DNA of 64,000 nt, from positions 62,001 through 126,000 of the forward strand of contig JAAWWF010000002.1 of assembly GCA_021404565.1 (NCBI GenBank). Reading direction: 5' to 3'. The notes under the pieces are model-generated. The model was given only the letters and a program-made list of their open reading frames with translations. It was not told the origin of the DNA and did not search any database. A program made the position numbers and the translations under genes. Positions 8,613 through 17,479 of the stretch are shown one piece after another. Source of the stretch: Roseivirga sp. GTDB lineage: Bacteria; Bacteroidota; Bacteroidia; Cytophagales; Cyclobacteriaceae. Numbering within the stretch: the first letter of the stretch is position 1; every line of letters begins with the position of its first letter.

Positions 8613-9681
8613 AACTCAGAGGAATGATAATTTTTACACTGAATTGAGCGGTCAGCTCCTTTGTTTCGAGACTGAAACTTTGTTGGTAGAGCTGTTCCAG
8701 CCTTTTTTCCAGATTGGCAAGACCTATCCCAGTTCCATGAGTGGGAGAGGCTTGCTTTTCGTTCATAGAGTTGGTCATGACTAATTCCAGCCTATTAGAA
8801 TCAAGTTGTCGGATATGCAGGTTGATTTCACCAGGTTCTTCCATGGGAGAGATGCCATGCTTTAGGGCATTCTCTGCCAGGGGTTGCAGCAGCAGGCTCG
8901 GCACAAGAGTGGTCAGCATCAGCTCTTCCACATGATAGTGTACCTGTAATCTGTCATGAAAACGTTCCTGTTCTATATCCAGATAGTCCTTCAGGTAATT
9001 AAGCTCATCATTCAGGCTGATCAGTTGCTTTTCTCCCAGTTCCAGAATTTTTCTAAGCAGGTTACTGATTTTCAGAAGCATCGAGCGCGCCTTATCATTA
9101 TCGTAGCCAATCATGGAGTGGATGGCATGCAGGGAATTGAAAAGAAAATGTGGATTGAGCTGCATCTTAAGAGCTTCCAGCCTTGTATGGGTGAGCACAG
9201 ATTCCAACTCAGCGACTGCCAGCTTTTGCTCATTAAGCTTTCTGTAATTGCTCAAAGCCCTGAGTATCCCCACGATTACAATAAAGTCTATCAAACGGCT
9301 GGCCCATGCTTTGATAAATACCTGGGTGAAACTCCTGACCATACTGTCAAACGGGAAACCGTCTAATGCAGCCAGTACCGCATAATAAATAATGTTCGAG
9401 AGCACGAGCTGAATTGCGGATATTGCCAGGGCTATGAATACCAATCGGATGGCTTCTTTTCGCCAATTATTTCCACCAAAGTTGAGATTTGAAGTATACT
9501 GATGAACCCAGCTCAAACCGATGGCCCAGGTGAGGTAGTTGGCGGCAAATAGGATGATACGGTTAAGGTTGATCGTAAGCCCGTCACCTCCCGGGTCACT
9601 TGTTTGTATCACCATCAGCAAGGTGAGTATCAGGGCCGCCAGGTAGGCATACTTAGGATGTATCGGAAGCTTACTTTTCAA
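8602..9681 (-). CDS. LytS/YehU-type sensor histidine kinase
   Basis: This protein of about 359 residues has four predicted membrane helices in the first 145 residues, a short coiled linker, then the His_kinase domain with LKMQLNPHFLFNSLHAIHSMIG (phospho-acceptor H178) and an HATPase domain (LLLQPLAENALKHGI, GTGIGLANLEKRL). The first possible codon used here is TTG at 9681; no in-frame ATG lies close upstream and the next internal ATG falls inside the first membrane helix, so the exact start is uncertain. It lacks an extracellular sensor domain, so the membrane part probably senses the signal. It pairs with the overlapping LytTR regulator. Confidence 0.9.
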   Translation of the reverse strand: MKSKLPIHPKYAYLAALILTLLMVIQTSDPGGDGLTINLNRIILFAANYLTWAIGLSWVHQYTSNLNFGGNNWRKEAIRLVFIALAISAIQLVLSNIIYYAVLAALDGFPFDSMVRSFTQVFIKAWASRLIDFIVIVGILRALSNYRKLNEQKLAVAELESVLTHTRLEALKMQLNPHFLFNSLHAIHSMIGYDNDKARSMLLKISNLLRKILELGEKQLISLNDELNYLKDYLDIEQERFHDRLQVHYHVEELMLTTLVPSLLLQPLAENALKHGISPMEEPGEINLHIRQLDSNRLELVMTNSMNEKQASPTHGTGIGLANLEKRLEQLYQQSFSLETKELTAQFSVKIIIPLSYEH

Positions 9682-9772
9682 ATCGGTTTGTGTAGAAATA
9701 CAAATTAACGATTCTAGCGGATTGAAGGTGGTAAAAGAGGGGGCTTAAGTTTTGCGGTTTGGATCATATATT

Positions 9773-9791
9773 GTCAGCTGTAACAGCTGAC
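9773..9791. promoter_or_regulatory. Perfect palindrome in divergent control region
   Basis: GTCAGCTG-TAA-CAGCTGAC is a perfect 8-bp inverted repeat with a 3-base centre. It lies between the divergent LytS kinase gene and the FG-GAP gene at 9840. It could be a protein-binding site or a hairpin in the leader of the latter; there is no T run, so it is not a terminator. Confidence 0.4.
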
Positions 9792-9839
9792 TGCCTGAAA
9801 GGAACGACTGAAGGGTATTCCTGATCAAATAATGTTTTA

Positions 9840-11009
9840 ATGAAAGAGGTAAACCCTAATAAACTCGGAATAGTCTACTCACTTGTAGTGCTCGGCTTTC
9901 TGCCCATGAGCCTTACAGCACAGGTCAGTTATACAGATGTTACTGATACTCATCTAAAAGGTGGACCGGTGGGAAACACCATGGATGGCCACAGCATAGA
10001 TATAGATAAAGATGGTGATCTGGATTTGATCCTGGCTATGGAGTTTGGTCCGAATAAGCTGCTGATTAATGATGGAAAGGGAGTATTGACTGATGAAAGT
10101 GATCAACGATTCCCTCGGCAGAATCATGATTCGGAAGATATCGCCATAGCAGATTTTGACGGAGATGGAGATGCCGATATCGTCTTTGTAAGCGAAGATG
10201 ACCGGGTCAACGAATTCTATCTGAATGATGGGAAAGGCTTCTTTACGGCCATTGAGGGTAATATTCCTGTAACCGGTACATCCAATGCCGTTGAAGCCGC
10301 TGACCTGGACAATGATGGTGACTGGGACCTTGTGATTGGTAATGCGGGTCAGAATTTTGTACTAATCAACAACGGCCAGGGAGTCTTTACGGATGAAAGC
10401 CAAAGCCGCTATGACCAGAATAACTTTACCACCCAGGATATTGAACTGGCAGATGTAGACCTGGATGGTGACCTGGATATACTGGAAGCCAATGAAGCGG
10501 CAAACCGACTAATGATTAACAATGGTATGGGCTACTTCACAGATGCATCTGCTAAACGCCTGCCGGTAGTAAATGATCAAACACGTGAAGCAGACTTTGG
10601 AGACATAGATGGAGATGGTGATCCCGATATTTTCTTTGCCAATGTAGACTTTGGGGGTTTCGGAGACCCTCAGAATCGACTGTTATTGAACGATGGTAAG
10701 GGATATTTTAAGGAGGCTACTGACTTACTTCCCAAAAGTGCGTTCAGAACGGTAGATGCCGACTTTACAGACCTCAATCGGGATGGTCACCTGGACCTGC
10801 TTGTGGGCAACCGGTTTAACGGCATGGAAATGATAGCACTGATCAATGATGGAAAGCTGAACTTCTCGGACCGCACGCGGCAGATATTTCCCGAAATGAA
10901 CATGTACCCCTTTGATTTCCAGGTAGCAGACTTTAACGGGGATGGCATTCCTGATATATTCGTCTGTGGCTTTCGCGGTCCTGATAAGCTTCTTTTTGGT
11001 AAGAAATAA
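9840..11009 (+). CDS. Exported FG-GAP/VCBS repeat protein
   Basis: This 389-residue protein has an N-terminal hydrophobic signal (LGIVYSLVVLGFLPMSLTAQ) and seven FG-GAP/VCBS-type repeats, each with a calcium-binding D-x-D-x-D-G-D loop: DIDKDGDLDLI, DFDGDGDADIV, DLDNDGDWDLV, DVDLDGDLDIL, DIDGDGDPDIF, DLNRDGHLDLL, DFNGDGIPDIF. That number suits a single seven-bladed beta-propeller resembling an integrin alpha head. No enzyme domain or type IX sorting tail is visible. Likely a periplasmic or surface binding protein; ligand unknown. Confidence 0.9.
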   Translation: MKEVNPNKLGIVYSLVVLGFLPMSLTAQVSYTDVTDTHLKGGPVGNTMDGHSIDIDKDGDLDLILAMEFGPNKLLINDGKGVLTDESDQRFPRQNHDSEDIAIADFDGDGDADIVFVSEDDRVNEFYLNDGKGFFTAIEGNIPVTGTSNAVEAADLDNDGDWDLVIGNAGQNFVLINNGQGVFTDESQSRYDQNNFTTQDIELADVDLDGDLDILEANEAANRLMINNGMGYFTDASAKRLPVVNDQTREADFGDIDGDGDPDIFFANVDFGGFGDPQNRLLLNDGKGYFKEATDLLPKSAFRTVDADFTDLNRDGHLDLLVGNRFNGMEMIALINDGKLNFSDRTRQIFPEMNMYPFDFQVADFNGDGIPDIFVCGFRGPDKLLFGKK

Positions 11010-11264
11010 AGCCGATGAAGAAATAATTTCTGCTTCTCGGTTCCTTCTGTTGGTTGCACCAACCCTTCCTAATTGCGACTCTTAGTCCACTTTTTGAGTT
11101 TCTACGGCTATTCCTGACAAGCTTACACCCCTTGTTACAACTTGTGACATTCCTTTACCCACCCATGACAAACCTGTTTGAAACCTGCCGTTAATTTGAA
11201 TAACAATCGCTGGTAAGGTCATCAGCGAGGACTTATGAAGAACAAAAACTCAAACACAACAACA

Positions 11265-11858
11265 ATGAAAACTCAAATCACAAAAATCATCGCAGCGGTT
11301 TTATTATTGACTGCAGGTACTGCATTGAATGCTAACAATGAAAATGCAGGAAGAAGCATTAAGGTTTCTACAGAAAATCAAAAAGCAGTTGTCTTACAGC
11401 TTGATAATCTGGCTGCTGGAACGGAGATTTCTCTTAAAAACGAGGAAGGTTTCATTCTCTTTCAGGACGAGGTAAACGAGGCGGAATACGCTAAGGTATT
11501 CAACCTGAAATCACTGGAGAAAGGGGAGGTTTATCTTGAAATTGAAAGTGATGAACAGTTGGAGATCTTGCCTATTAAAATCACGGATACGGCAGCATAT
11601 CTGAAGAAATCGTCAGAGATTATTATCGAAAAGGCGATTGTAAAAGTACAGGGGGATATGGCCAAGGTATTTTTCGGACATAATGAAGGAAGCACCAAAG
11701 TAACCTTGTTCGATTCTACTAATGATGTGGTTTACCGACACAATGCTGAGAACGGAGGCGTTAAAACCTATGATCTTTCAAAACTGGCAGTCGGTACTTA
11801 CAATTTCCAGTTCAAATCAGGTGGTAAAACATTTTACCACAGTGTTACCATCAAATAA
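11265..11858 (+). CDS. Small exported beta-rich protein, DUF3244-like
   Basis: The start at 11265 gives a 197-residue protein with signal peptide MKTQITKIIAAVLLLTAGTALNA; an ATG 30 bases upstream in frame is possible. The mature part has two similar halves, each with an Ig-like strand pattern (VVLQLDNLAAGTEISLKNEEG..., then AKVFFGHNEGSTKVTLFDSTNDVVY...) and a closing GTYNFQFKSGGKTFYHSVTIK that looks like the last strands of Bacteroidota C-terminal Ig-like modules. I did not recognise a function. It is followed by two intrinsic terminators and is probably monocistronic. Confidence 0.72.
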   Translation: MKTQITKIIAAVLLLTAGTALNANNENAGRSIKVSTENQKAVVLQLDNLAAGTEISLKNEEGFILFQDEVNEAEYAKVFNLKSLEKGEVYLEIESDEQLEILPIKITDTAAYLKKSSEIIIEKAIVKVQGDMAKVFFGHNEGSTKVTLFDSTNDVVYRHNAENGGVKTYDLSKLAVGTYNFQFKSGGKTFYHSVTIK

Positions 11859-11882
11859 AGCAACAAGCAAAATATTGAATAC

Positions 11883-11904
11883 GGGCGTCTCAGGACGCCC
11901 TTTT
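11883..11904 (+). terminator. Intrinsic terminator
   Basis: GGGCGT (11883-11888) pairs with ACGCCC (11895-11900), followed by TTTT. It lies 25 bases beyond the stop of the small exported protein. Confidence 0.75.
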
Positions 11905-11925
11905 CATTTATTGTTGTATGAGTAA

Positions 11926-11950
11926 GCCGGGCGAAAGCCCGGCTTTTTTT
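11926..11950 (+). terminator. Strong intrinsic terminator
   Basis: GCCGGGC, a GAAA tetraloop and GCCCGGC form a perfect stem, followed by seven T residues. It is the second terminator in tandem after 11858 and separates this gene from the convergent M61 peptidase gene. Confidence 0.9.
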
Positions 11951-12006
11951 GTTATCCGTAGCGTGCTACCTTGGCGCGCTTCTCCGAACCGTGCCTTATT
12001 CGTCCC

Positions 12007-13911
12007 TTAATTTGATGGCTCCAGCCATACTTTTCTCAAAGCAAGCTGAGCATCGGTGGCCTCAGGATCAAAAGAAATATTAAAAGGTGCGGGCACTTCA
12101 ATCTGCTTGTTTTCAGCGCTTAGCTCTATTTCTCTTTTCGCGCCGTCAACTTCTCTCAATACTACATAGGTGAAGTTTTCCAGATTGGGTAGGTTTTGCA
12201 TCTGCTCACCGATAAACCCCTGAATAGCACTAAGGTCCGGGATTTCCTTTCCATTCATTTTATAGAGGATGTCACCATTTTGCAGGCCCAGAGCTTTTCC
12301 CATCTCATCCAGAGACTGAGCATTGGCAATGGCCAGCATTTGCTTGCCTTCGTGCTGCGCAATGGTAATGTTGGTCTGGCCAATACCCAACGAGTAGGTT
12401 TTGATCATACCAGATTCCTCGAAATTCACACCAACTTCTTTAAAGAGTTCAGCATAGGGCAGGGGCTCATTACCGGCCACGTGCTTCGCGAAAAACTTAC
12501 CAATTTCAGGATAGGTCATTTCTGTGATCACACCAAAGAGCTCATCATCCTGAAAAGCCGCATTCTTACCAAAACGCTCAGATAGCTGAGCCATCAGGTT
12601 CTGTGTACCATAAGCTCCATCAGAAAGCTTGCGAAGCTTGATGTCAAGGGCCATACCGATCAAAGCACCTTTTTGATAAACATTGCCATATTGCCCGGCA
12701 TGCTCGTCCAGCGTACCCTTACTCATTACTGTAAAGGGCAGTGTATCATTATACTGATTGGCCTGCAGGATTTTTCCTCGCAGTACATTCAGGTATTGGT
12801 CCGGAGTAATCAAGCCATGCTTTACCTGCACATTGCCGGCAAAGTATTCGGTCATGCCTTCATACATCCAAAGGTGCTGCGACATTTTCGGTTCGTTAAA
12901 ATCGAAGTTGTCAATCTCTTCTGAGTGCACATTAAGTGGCGTAACAATGTGGAAGAATTCGTGAGCTGCAAAGTTCCGAAGCTGCTGATTCATTTGAGCA
13001 ATAGGGGCCTCAGGCATATAGTAGAGCGAGCTGTAAGAGTGCTCCAGGGCGCCATATGAGGTCACAGGCTTATCAGTGAAGTAGAAGATAAAGGCGTATT
13101 TATCTACGGGCAATTTACCACCCAGGTATTTAAACTGCGCTTCCAATACCTCTTTCATGGTACCGGCAATTTCTTTGGCAGTTACTACATTATTAGGCGA
13201 GTAGCTGGCCACCAGCACATCCGTATTACCCACTCTTACAATGGCTGTATCTGCCTTGCTGTACATCAGAGGGGCATCAACCAATTTATCATAATCTCCA
13301 GCCGAGAAGCGATCCACAGCACTGTTATCTGCAGATGGTTTGGTAGCCTCCAGAGAGATTTTACCGGAGAGCATCCCTCCCTCAGAAAGGGGCTGCATCC
13401 CAGTGGCACCATAAAAACCCTTTGGACGAACAAAGTTCAGCTCAAACTCTTTCTTCTTCATTCCTTCGAAGTAGCCAAAGAAGCCACTGGTGTTGATTAC
13501 AAAGTTTTTGCCCTCCTCAATATTGGTCCCGGCTGGCTGGAAAATATTAGGGCCATCTTTTTCAGTATCGAAGGTGTCTTCAACCCAATAGCCGATTTTT
13601 GCCAATTTTTTGGCATTCTTGATCTTCCAGGAGTTGTCATCCAGGCGTTCAATTTCCATCTCGCGACCCTTTTTATCATAGGCCTTCAGGTCAGATACCA
13701 TGCGTCCATAATCTGCAATAGCATAGGTGCCCGGAACAATCTTGGGAAGGTAAAAGACAATTTCCTTCTTCCTGATTTTTGGTGGATCAAGCTCAACATA
13801 CACTTTGTCCTCAGAGACATTAGTAATATCTACCGTGTATTTATATGGATCTGTTGCCAGCAACATCGTAGAGATGATCATGCCTGACAATACCAATTTG
13901 ATTTTATTCAT
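12007..13911 (-). CDS. M61 family metallopeptidase with C-terminal PDZ domain
   Basis: This 634-residue exported peptidase (signal peptide MNKIKLVLSGMIISTMLLA) is of the M61 glycyl-aminopeptidase type. The beta-rich N-domain spans about residues 25-210. The gluzincin domain carries HEFFH (H317, E318, H321) followed by IVTPLNVHSEE, with the third zinc ligand in the downstream MYEGMTEYF. A PDZ domain lies at about 500-590 (LGLQNGDILYKMNGKEI). It has a paralog at 50592-52109 lacking the PDZ domain. A well-formed -24/-12 promoter lies about 70-80 bases upstream of the ATG, suggesting sigma-54 control. It probably degrades or trims peptides in the periplasm. Confidence 0.92.
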   Translation of the reverse strand: MNKIKLVLSGMIISTMLLATDPYKYTVDITNVSEDKVYVELDPPKIRKKEIVFYLPKIVPGTYAIADYGRMVSDLKAYDKKGREMEIERLDDNSWKIKNAKKLAKIGYWVEDTFDTEKDGPNIFQPAGTNIEEGKNFVINTSGFFGYFEGMKKKEFELNFVRPKGFYGATGMQPLSEGGMLSGKISLEATKPSADNSAVDRFSAGDYDKLVDAPLMYSKADTAIVRVGNTDVLVASYSPNNVVTAKEIAGTMKEVLEAQFKYLGGKLPVDKYAFIFYFTDKPVTSYGALEHSYSSLYYMPEAPIAQMNQQLRNFAAHEFFHIVTPLNVHSEEIDNFDFNEPKMSQHLWMYEGMTEYFAGNVQVKHGLITPDQYLNVLRGKILQANQYNDTLPFTVMSKGTLDEHAGQYGNVYQKGALIGMALDIKLRKLSDGAYGTQNLMAQLSERFGKNAAFQDDELFGVITEMTYPEIGKFFAKHVAGNEPLPYAELFKEVGVNFEESGMIKTYSLGIGQTNITIAQHEGKQMLAIANAQSLDEMGKALGLQNGDILYKMNGKEIPDLSAIQGFIGEQMQNLPNLENFTYVVLREVDGAKREIELSAENKQIEVPAPFNISFDPEATDAQLALRKVWLEPSN

Positions 13912-13978
13912 ATCATTCTTGTAGTTTAGATTCCTAACGAAGACTCAGTCTAAAGACTCAATCCCGTCAAGCTATGTT

Positions 13979-13992
13979 GCAGTTTTTGTGCC
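13979..13992 (-). promoter_or_regulatory. Candidate sigma-54 (-24/-12) promoter of the M61-PDZ gene
   Basis: On the minus strand the sequence reads TGGCACAAAAACTGCA. The GG at 13992-13991 and GC at 13980-13979 are separated by exactly 10 bases, as required for -24/-12 elements, and the match to TGGCAC-N5-TTGC is close. Transcription would start near 13968, giving a 5' leader of about 57 bases before the ATG at 13911. Confidence 0.62.
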
Positions 13993-14096
13993 ACAAAGAT
14001 GGGACTATTTCAGTTTTCATCCTCTATAGACTGTCGAATCCATAAGTGAGTTTTGCGAAATATTTGTTCTGTCAACGATATTGTGGACTTGAAAAC

Positions 14097-14144
14097 AAAA
14101 AAATGAGGTGGCATCAAGTCTCTGTTGACCCTTGATACCACCTC
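14097..14144 (-). terminator. Intrinsic terminator of the flavin oxidase gene
   Basis: Read on the minus strand, GAGGTGGTATCAAG (14144-14131) pairs with CTTGATGCCACCTC (14118-14105) with one mismatch, followed by a T-rich run. It lies 30 bases beyond the stop at 14175 and separates the oxidase from the M61-PDZ gene. Confidence 0.82.
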
Positions 14145-14174
14145 TATGGCAATTTATTTTAAGCTACCATCGAA

Positions 14175-15959
14175 TCAGGAACCCCAAAGTCCCATTTTGG
14201 GCATAACTGTAGCTTTGTCCTTCGATCCCTTTTTCTTCTTGGTTTTGTCTTCACAAGGATCATCGGGCATAGGTGCAAGTCCAAAGTGTTCCAACACCAG
14301 ATTGGTGGAGCGTAAAGAACCGTTCACCCAGCCCTGCATATCTGAGATAGCCTCATTACAGAAATGGATATTTTCCAGGGGGTGAGACATATAAGCTCTT
14401 ACCTTCCTGTCGTCTACATTGAGTTGCCATTGATGATAGGCATACTCAAAATCATTTTCACCATTCCAGAGGCGATAGCTGGTCAGCATTGGTTCAGGCA
14501 CCCAGTTGGTTCCGAACAGGGCCTGAAGCTGCTTCTTGGCCTCGTCTACCACAGCCCTGGAAGCAGGGTAGAGGGTTTGAGGCTTTTTACTGTTCTGTAC
14601 TTCCTGCAATTCTGAGGTGAACTTAGGGCCTATATTCTGAAGGCCTTTCCAGAAGTTGGTGTTGTTGAAGTCGCAATAGATGGTCAGCGCTGCGGCTGCA
14701 TCCCGAATGGCAGGCGTACTTTTAGCCGCTTTTAATAGCTCTGGCGGTGGCTCTGTTCCTTCCGGTAGGGAGTAAAACGGATATACCGCATTGACAGGCA
14801 GGTTAGTGAAATTAGGACCAAACTGTACCGGAGGTCTCCCGGTTTGTCCGTTCTCCCACCAGGGTTTGTCAAAATAGAGATTGATCTTCATGAGCTTCAT
14901 ACCCATGGCCATATTTATGTTCTCCCAGAGTTTACGGGATCCGGCTTGTCTGTTAAGGGCAGGAGAGGAGGCGAAAAGGTTCTGCATTCCCTTGGTCGCT
15001 GCCGCAACTACCAGCTTTTCGGCATTGAGCATTTTAGGCCGTCCTCCGGGAATAAAATGCTGTGAATCCAGCTCGTCCGGGGCCTTGGTCATGTTCAGGG
15101 TAAAGCGACCGTTCCTGTTCTTTAAAATGCTGTCTACATTGGTACTCAGGAAGATATGCACATTGTCTTTATACTTGGTTGTCAGTTCTTTGGCAATGGC
15201 CCTTGGTAGTGTGCTGAAGCCAAATTTGAAGGTGAAATAGTGTGGGTCAGCGGGGAAGTCTGCTAAAATCTGGAAGGCATCTCCGGCATTGGCCAATGAC
15301 TTGAAAGGCCCGGCAAATCCAATGGTTTCGGAGAGCATTTGAATACATTCCTCCGAATAATTCATGTCTCTCAATAATCCCCATAGCTGCCATTCATTCA
15401 AGGCCTTGCCCTTCCAGGTGAACTTGTTTCGGAACTTTGTCCAGAATTTGGGCTGACGCGGCTTATAGCTTGCGCCATTGGCAAAAAGCACATTTTTATA
15501 AGCATTGGTTACCAGGGCGGTAGGGCTCAGACCCTGCTCTTCGGGTTTCAGGTCATAGAGCTCGCTCCAGATCATATTGCCGGTAGCATTGGCTTCCTGC
15601 ACGGTGAAATTATGTCCTCTGACAAGAAACCTGTTGGTATCATTGGCACTGCCCATGGGAAAGGGCACAATCTCATCGCAAAGCTTCAGGGCTTTGTTGA
15701 GGTTCATCAGCTCCATCATGCCATAATCAAAGCGCATACCACCCTCTTCTTCTCTAACGTATTGGTCGTTGGCCACCTTTATGATATCGGTATCGAGTCG
15801 ACCACCAATGCGATTGAGGCGCTCGACAATGGCAATTTTACGTTTGGGGTTATCTCTTATTAATCTCCAGGCACAATACAGGCCTGAGATACCGGCCCCG
15901 ACAACGGCAATATCGTATTGGCTTCGGGATCTGTAGTTTTTGAATTCAAGAAAACTCAT
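14175..15959 (-). CDS. Flavin monoamine-oxidase-like FAD oxidoreductase
   Basis: This 594-residue protein has an N-terminal Rossmann motif DIAVVGAGISGLYCAWRL (residues 16-35), the E of IVERL that binds the ribose, and RIGGRLDT, together the signature of the flavin amine oxidase superfamily. Near the C-terminus SHPLENIHFCNEAISDMQGWVNGS corresponds to the second FAD-contact region, and the tail is lysine-rich (KTKKKKGSKDK). There is no signal peptide, so it is probably cytosolic. Substrate (amine, carotenoid or other) cannot be deduced. It appears to be monocistronic, ending in the terminator at 14097-14144. Confidence 0.87.
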   Translation of the reverse strand: MSFLEFKNYRSRSQYDIAVVGAGISGLYCAWRLIRDNPKRKIAIVERLNRIGGRLDTDIIKVANDQYVREEEGGMRFDYGMMELMNLNKALKLCDEIVPFPMGSANDTNRFLVRGHNFTVQEANATGNMIWSELYDLKPEEQGLSPTALVTNAYKNVLFANGASYKPRQPKFWTKFRNKFTWKGKALNEWQLWGLLRDMNYSEECIQMLSETIGFAGPFKSLANAGDAFQILADFPADPHYFTFKFGFSTLPRAIAKELTTKYKDNVHIFLSTNVDSILKNRNGRFTLNMTKAPDELDSQHFIPGGRPKMLNAEKLVVAAATKGMQNLFASSPALNRQAGSRKLWENINMAMGMKLMKINLYFDKPWWENGQTGRPPVQFGPNFTNLPVNAVYPFYSLPEGTEPPPELLKAAKSTPAIRDAAAALTIYCDFNNTNFWKGLQNIGPKFTSELQEVQNSKKPQTLYPASRAVVDEAKKQLQALFGTNWVPEPMLTSYRLWNGENDFEYAYHQWQLNVDDRKVRAYMSHPLENIHFCNEAISDMQGWVNGSLRSTNLVLEHFGLAPMPDDPCEDKTKKKKGSKDKATVMPKMGLWGS

Positions 15960-16144
15960 AATGTCTGTTTAAATCTGAAAATGAAATAAGGCAAATCGGA
16001 TAAAAAATGTGAATTAATATAGTGAAAAATTACGAACTGACGCTGTGATTTATCAGATCGTGTTAGGTATACAATGGCATTTAAAGACAAGTGGTTTTCT
16101 TAAACCAGAATAAGAACCTCAAAAGTAAAAGTATGAAGGGATAC

Positions 16145-17479
16145 TTAGAATTTCAGCTCAAAGCTGGTGCCTTCCCCTATGTTGGAATGTACGGTAATAT
16201 TGCCCCGATGCAAGCGCATGATCTGCCGGGACAGAGAAAGGCCGATTCCGGAACCGCTCTCTTTGGTAGTGTAAAAGGGCACAAAGATGTTTTCGAGAAT
16301 CTCTTCTGAAATACCCGGACCATTGTCACGAATTTGCAAAGTAACGCCTTCGCTGCCCTTAGCTGCGGTAATGCGAATCAGGCCATTGGTTTGATCTTCA
16401 AGAGCTTCCATGGCGTTTTTTACCAGATTGATCAGAATCTGATCTATCAAATCCGGGTCAGCCTGTATCTCTAGTTTTTCAGGGCTGAAAAGATGCATGC
16501 GGATATTACGATGTTCCAGATCAGGCTTGAATAGGTTTTGCACCCGCTCAATCATTTTACCTACGTCTACGGTTTGAAATTCAGGCTGTGGCAGCTTGGT
16601 AAGCTGGTCATAAGTGGTTACAAAGCTTGCCAGTCCTTTGCTACGGGTCTCAATGGTTTCAAGGCCTCCGATCAGGTCCTCTACGGATTCTTCATCGAGT
16701 TTGCTCAGGTCGGGTGTTTCATCACCGTCTTTTATCATTTGCAGAATAACATCCGAGAGGGTAGAGATGGGGATTACCGAGTTTTTAATCTCATGGGTCA
16801 AAACGCGGATCAGCTTTTGCCAGGAGTCCAGTTCTTTTTCTTCCAGCTCACTTTTGATGTCCTGAAAGGAGACCAGCTTGAAAGTCTCGCCTTTGAGCTT
16901 AAACGTGGTGGCCAGTACCGAAAGGTTGTTCAACCTTCCCCCAATTTGTACCTTGATCAGCTCACGTTCACCCGATTCCATGGCCTGGATTTTACTCACT
17001 ACCTGGGGTGATACAATCTCAAGAGAATTCACTGAGGTAAGGTGGGGCCTTTGAAAAAGCTCTCTTGCGGCTTTGTTTACCAGCTGTACTTTATAGTCAG
17101 CATCAAAGCAGAGCACGGCTACACGCACATGTTCTACCACGGTTTGCAGATAGAGCAGGTTCGATGCCTTCTCATTCCGCAGGTCTTTCATTACCGTGTT
17201 AATCTCATGAAAGGCATAGTTGAGGTCGCTTTGCTTTTTGTAATGATAGGTGTTCGTAAAATCGCCCTGCTTGATCGCGAGCAGAAAGTAAGCAAGCTCC
17301 CTTCTCGATCGCTCAACATATTTCACCAGGTTTATAAGGGTAATCACCAGGGCCAGTGCCAGCCAGAATGAAACCAGCCAAAAATGAGTTTGGGTCAGTA
17401 CATACACTGCTGCGTAGCCCAAAACCAATATAATGGCAATGCGTACTACAACATTCCAGCGAAAGTACTTGTACTCCAT
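16145..17479 (-). CDS. NtrY-like sensor histidine kinase
   Basis: This 444-residue kinase has two membrane helices at residues about 10-28 and 33-52, with almost no periplasmic loop. A linker follows, then a PAS-like region (about 105-205), a HisKA-type helix with LTHEIKNSVIPISTL (H229), and an HATPase domain (N box NLVKNAMEAL, G1 DNGPGIS, G2 SGSGIGLSLSRQI). It pairs with the NtrC-like regulator just upstream: the regulator's TAA shares one base with the kinase ATG (TAATG), so they are translationally coupled. In Bacteroidota this pair commonly accompanies MacB-like ABC permease operons, which fits the divergent array at 19026. The signal is unknown. Confidence 0.92.
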   Translation of the reverse strand: MEYKYFRWNVVVRIAIILVLGYAAVYVLTQTHFWLVSFWLALALVITLINLVKYVERSRRELAYFLLAIKQGDFTNTYHYKKQSDLNYAFHEINTVMKDLRNEKASNLLYLQTVVEHVRVAVLCFDADYKVQLVNKAARELFQRPHLTSVNSLEIVSPQVVSKIQAMESGERELIKVQIGGRLNNLSVLATTFKLKGETFKLVSFQDIKSELEEKELDSWQKLIRVLTHEIKNSVIPISTLSDVILQMIKDGDETPDLSKLDEESVEDLIGGLETIETRSKGLASFVTTYDQLTKLPQPEFQTVDVGKMIERVQNLFKPDLEHRNIRMHLFSPEKLEIQADPDLIDQILINLVKNAMEALEDQTNGLIRITAAKGSEGVTLQIRDNGPGISEEILENIFVPFYTTKESGSGIGLSLSRQIMRLHRGNITVHSNIGEGTSFELKF

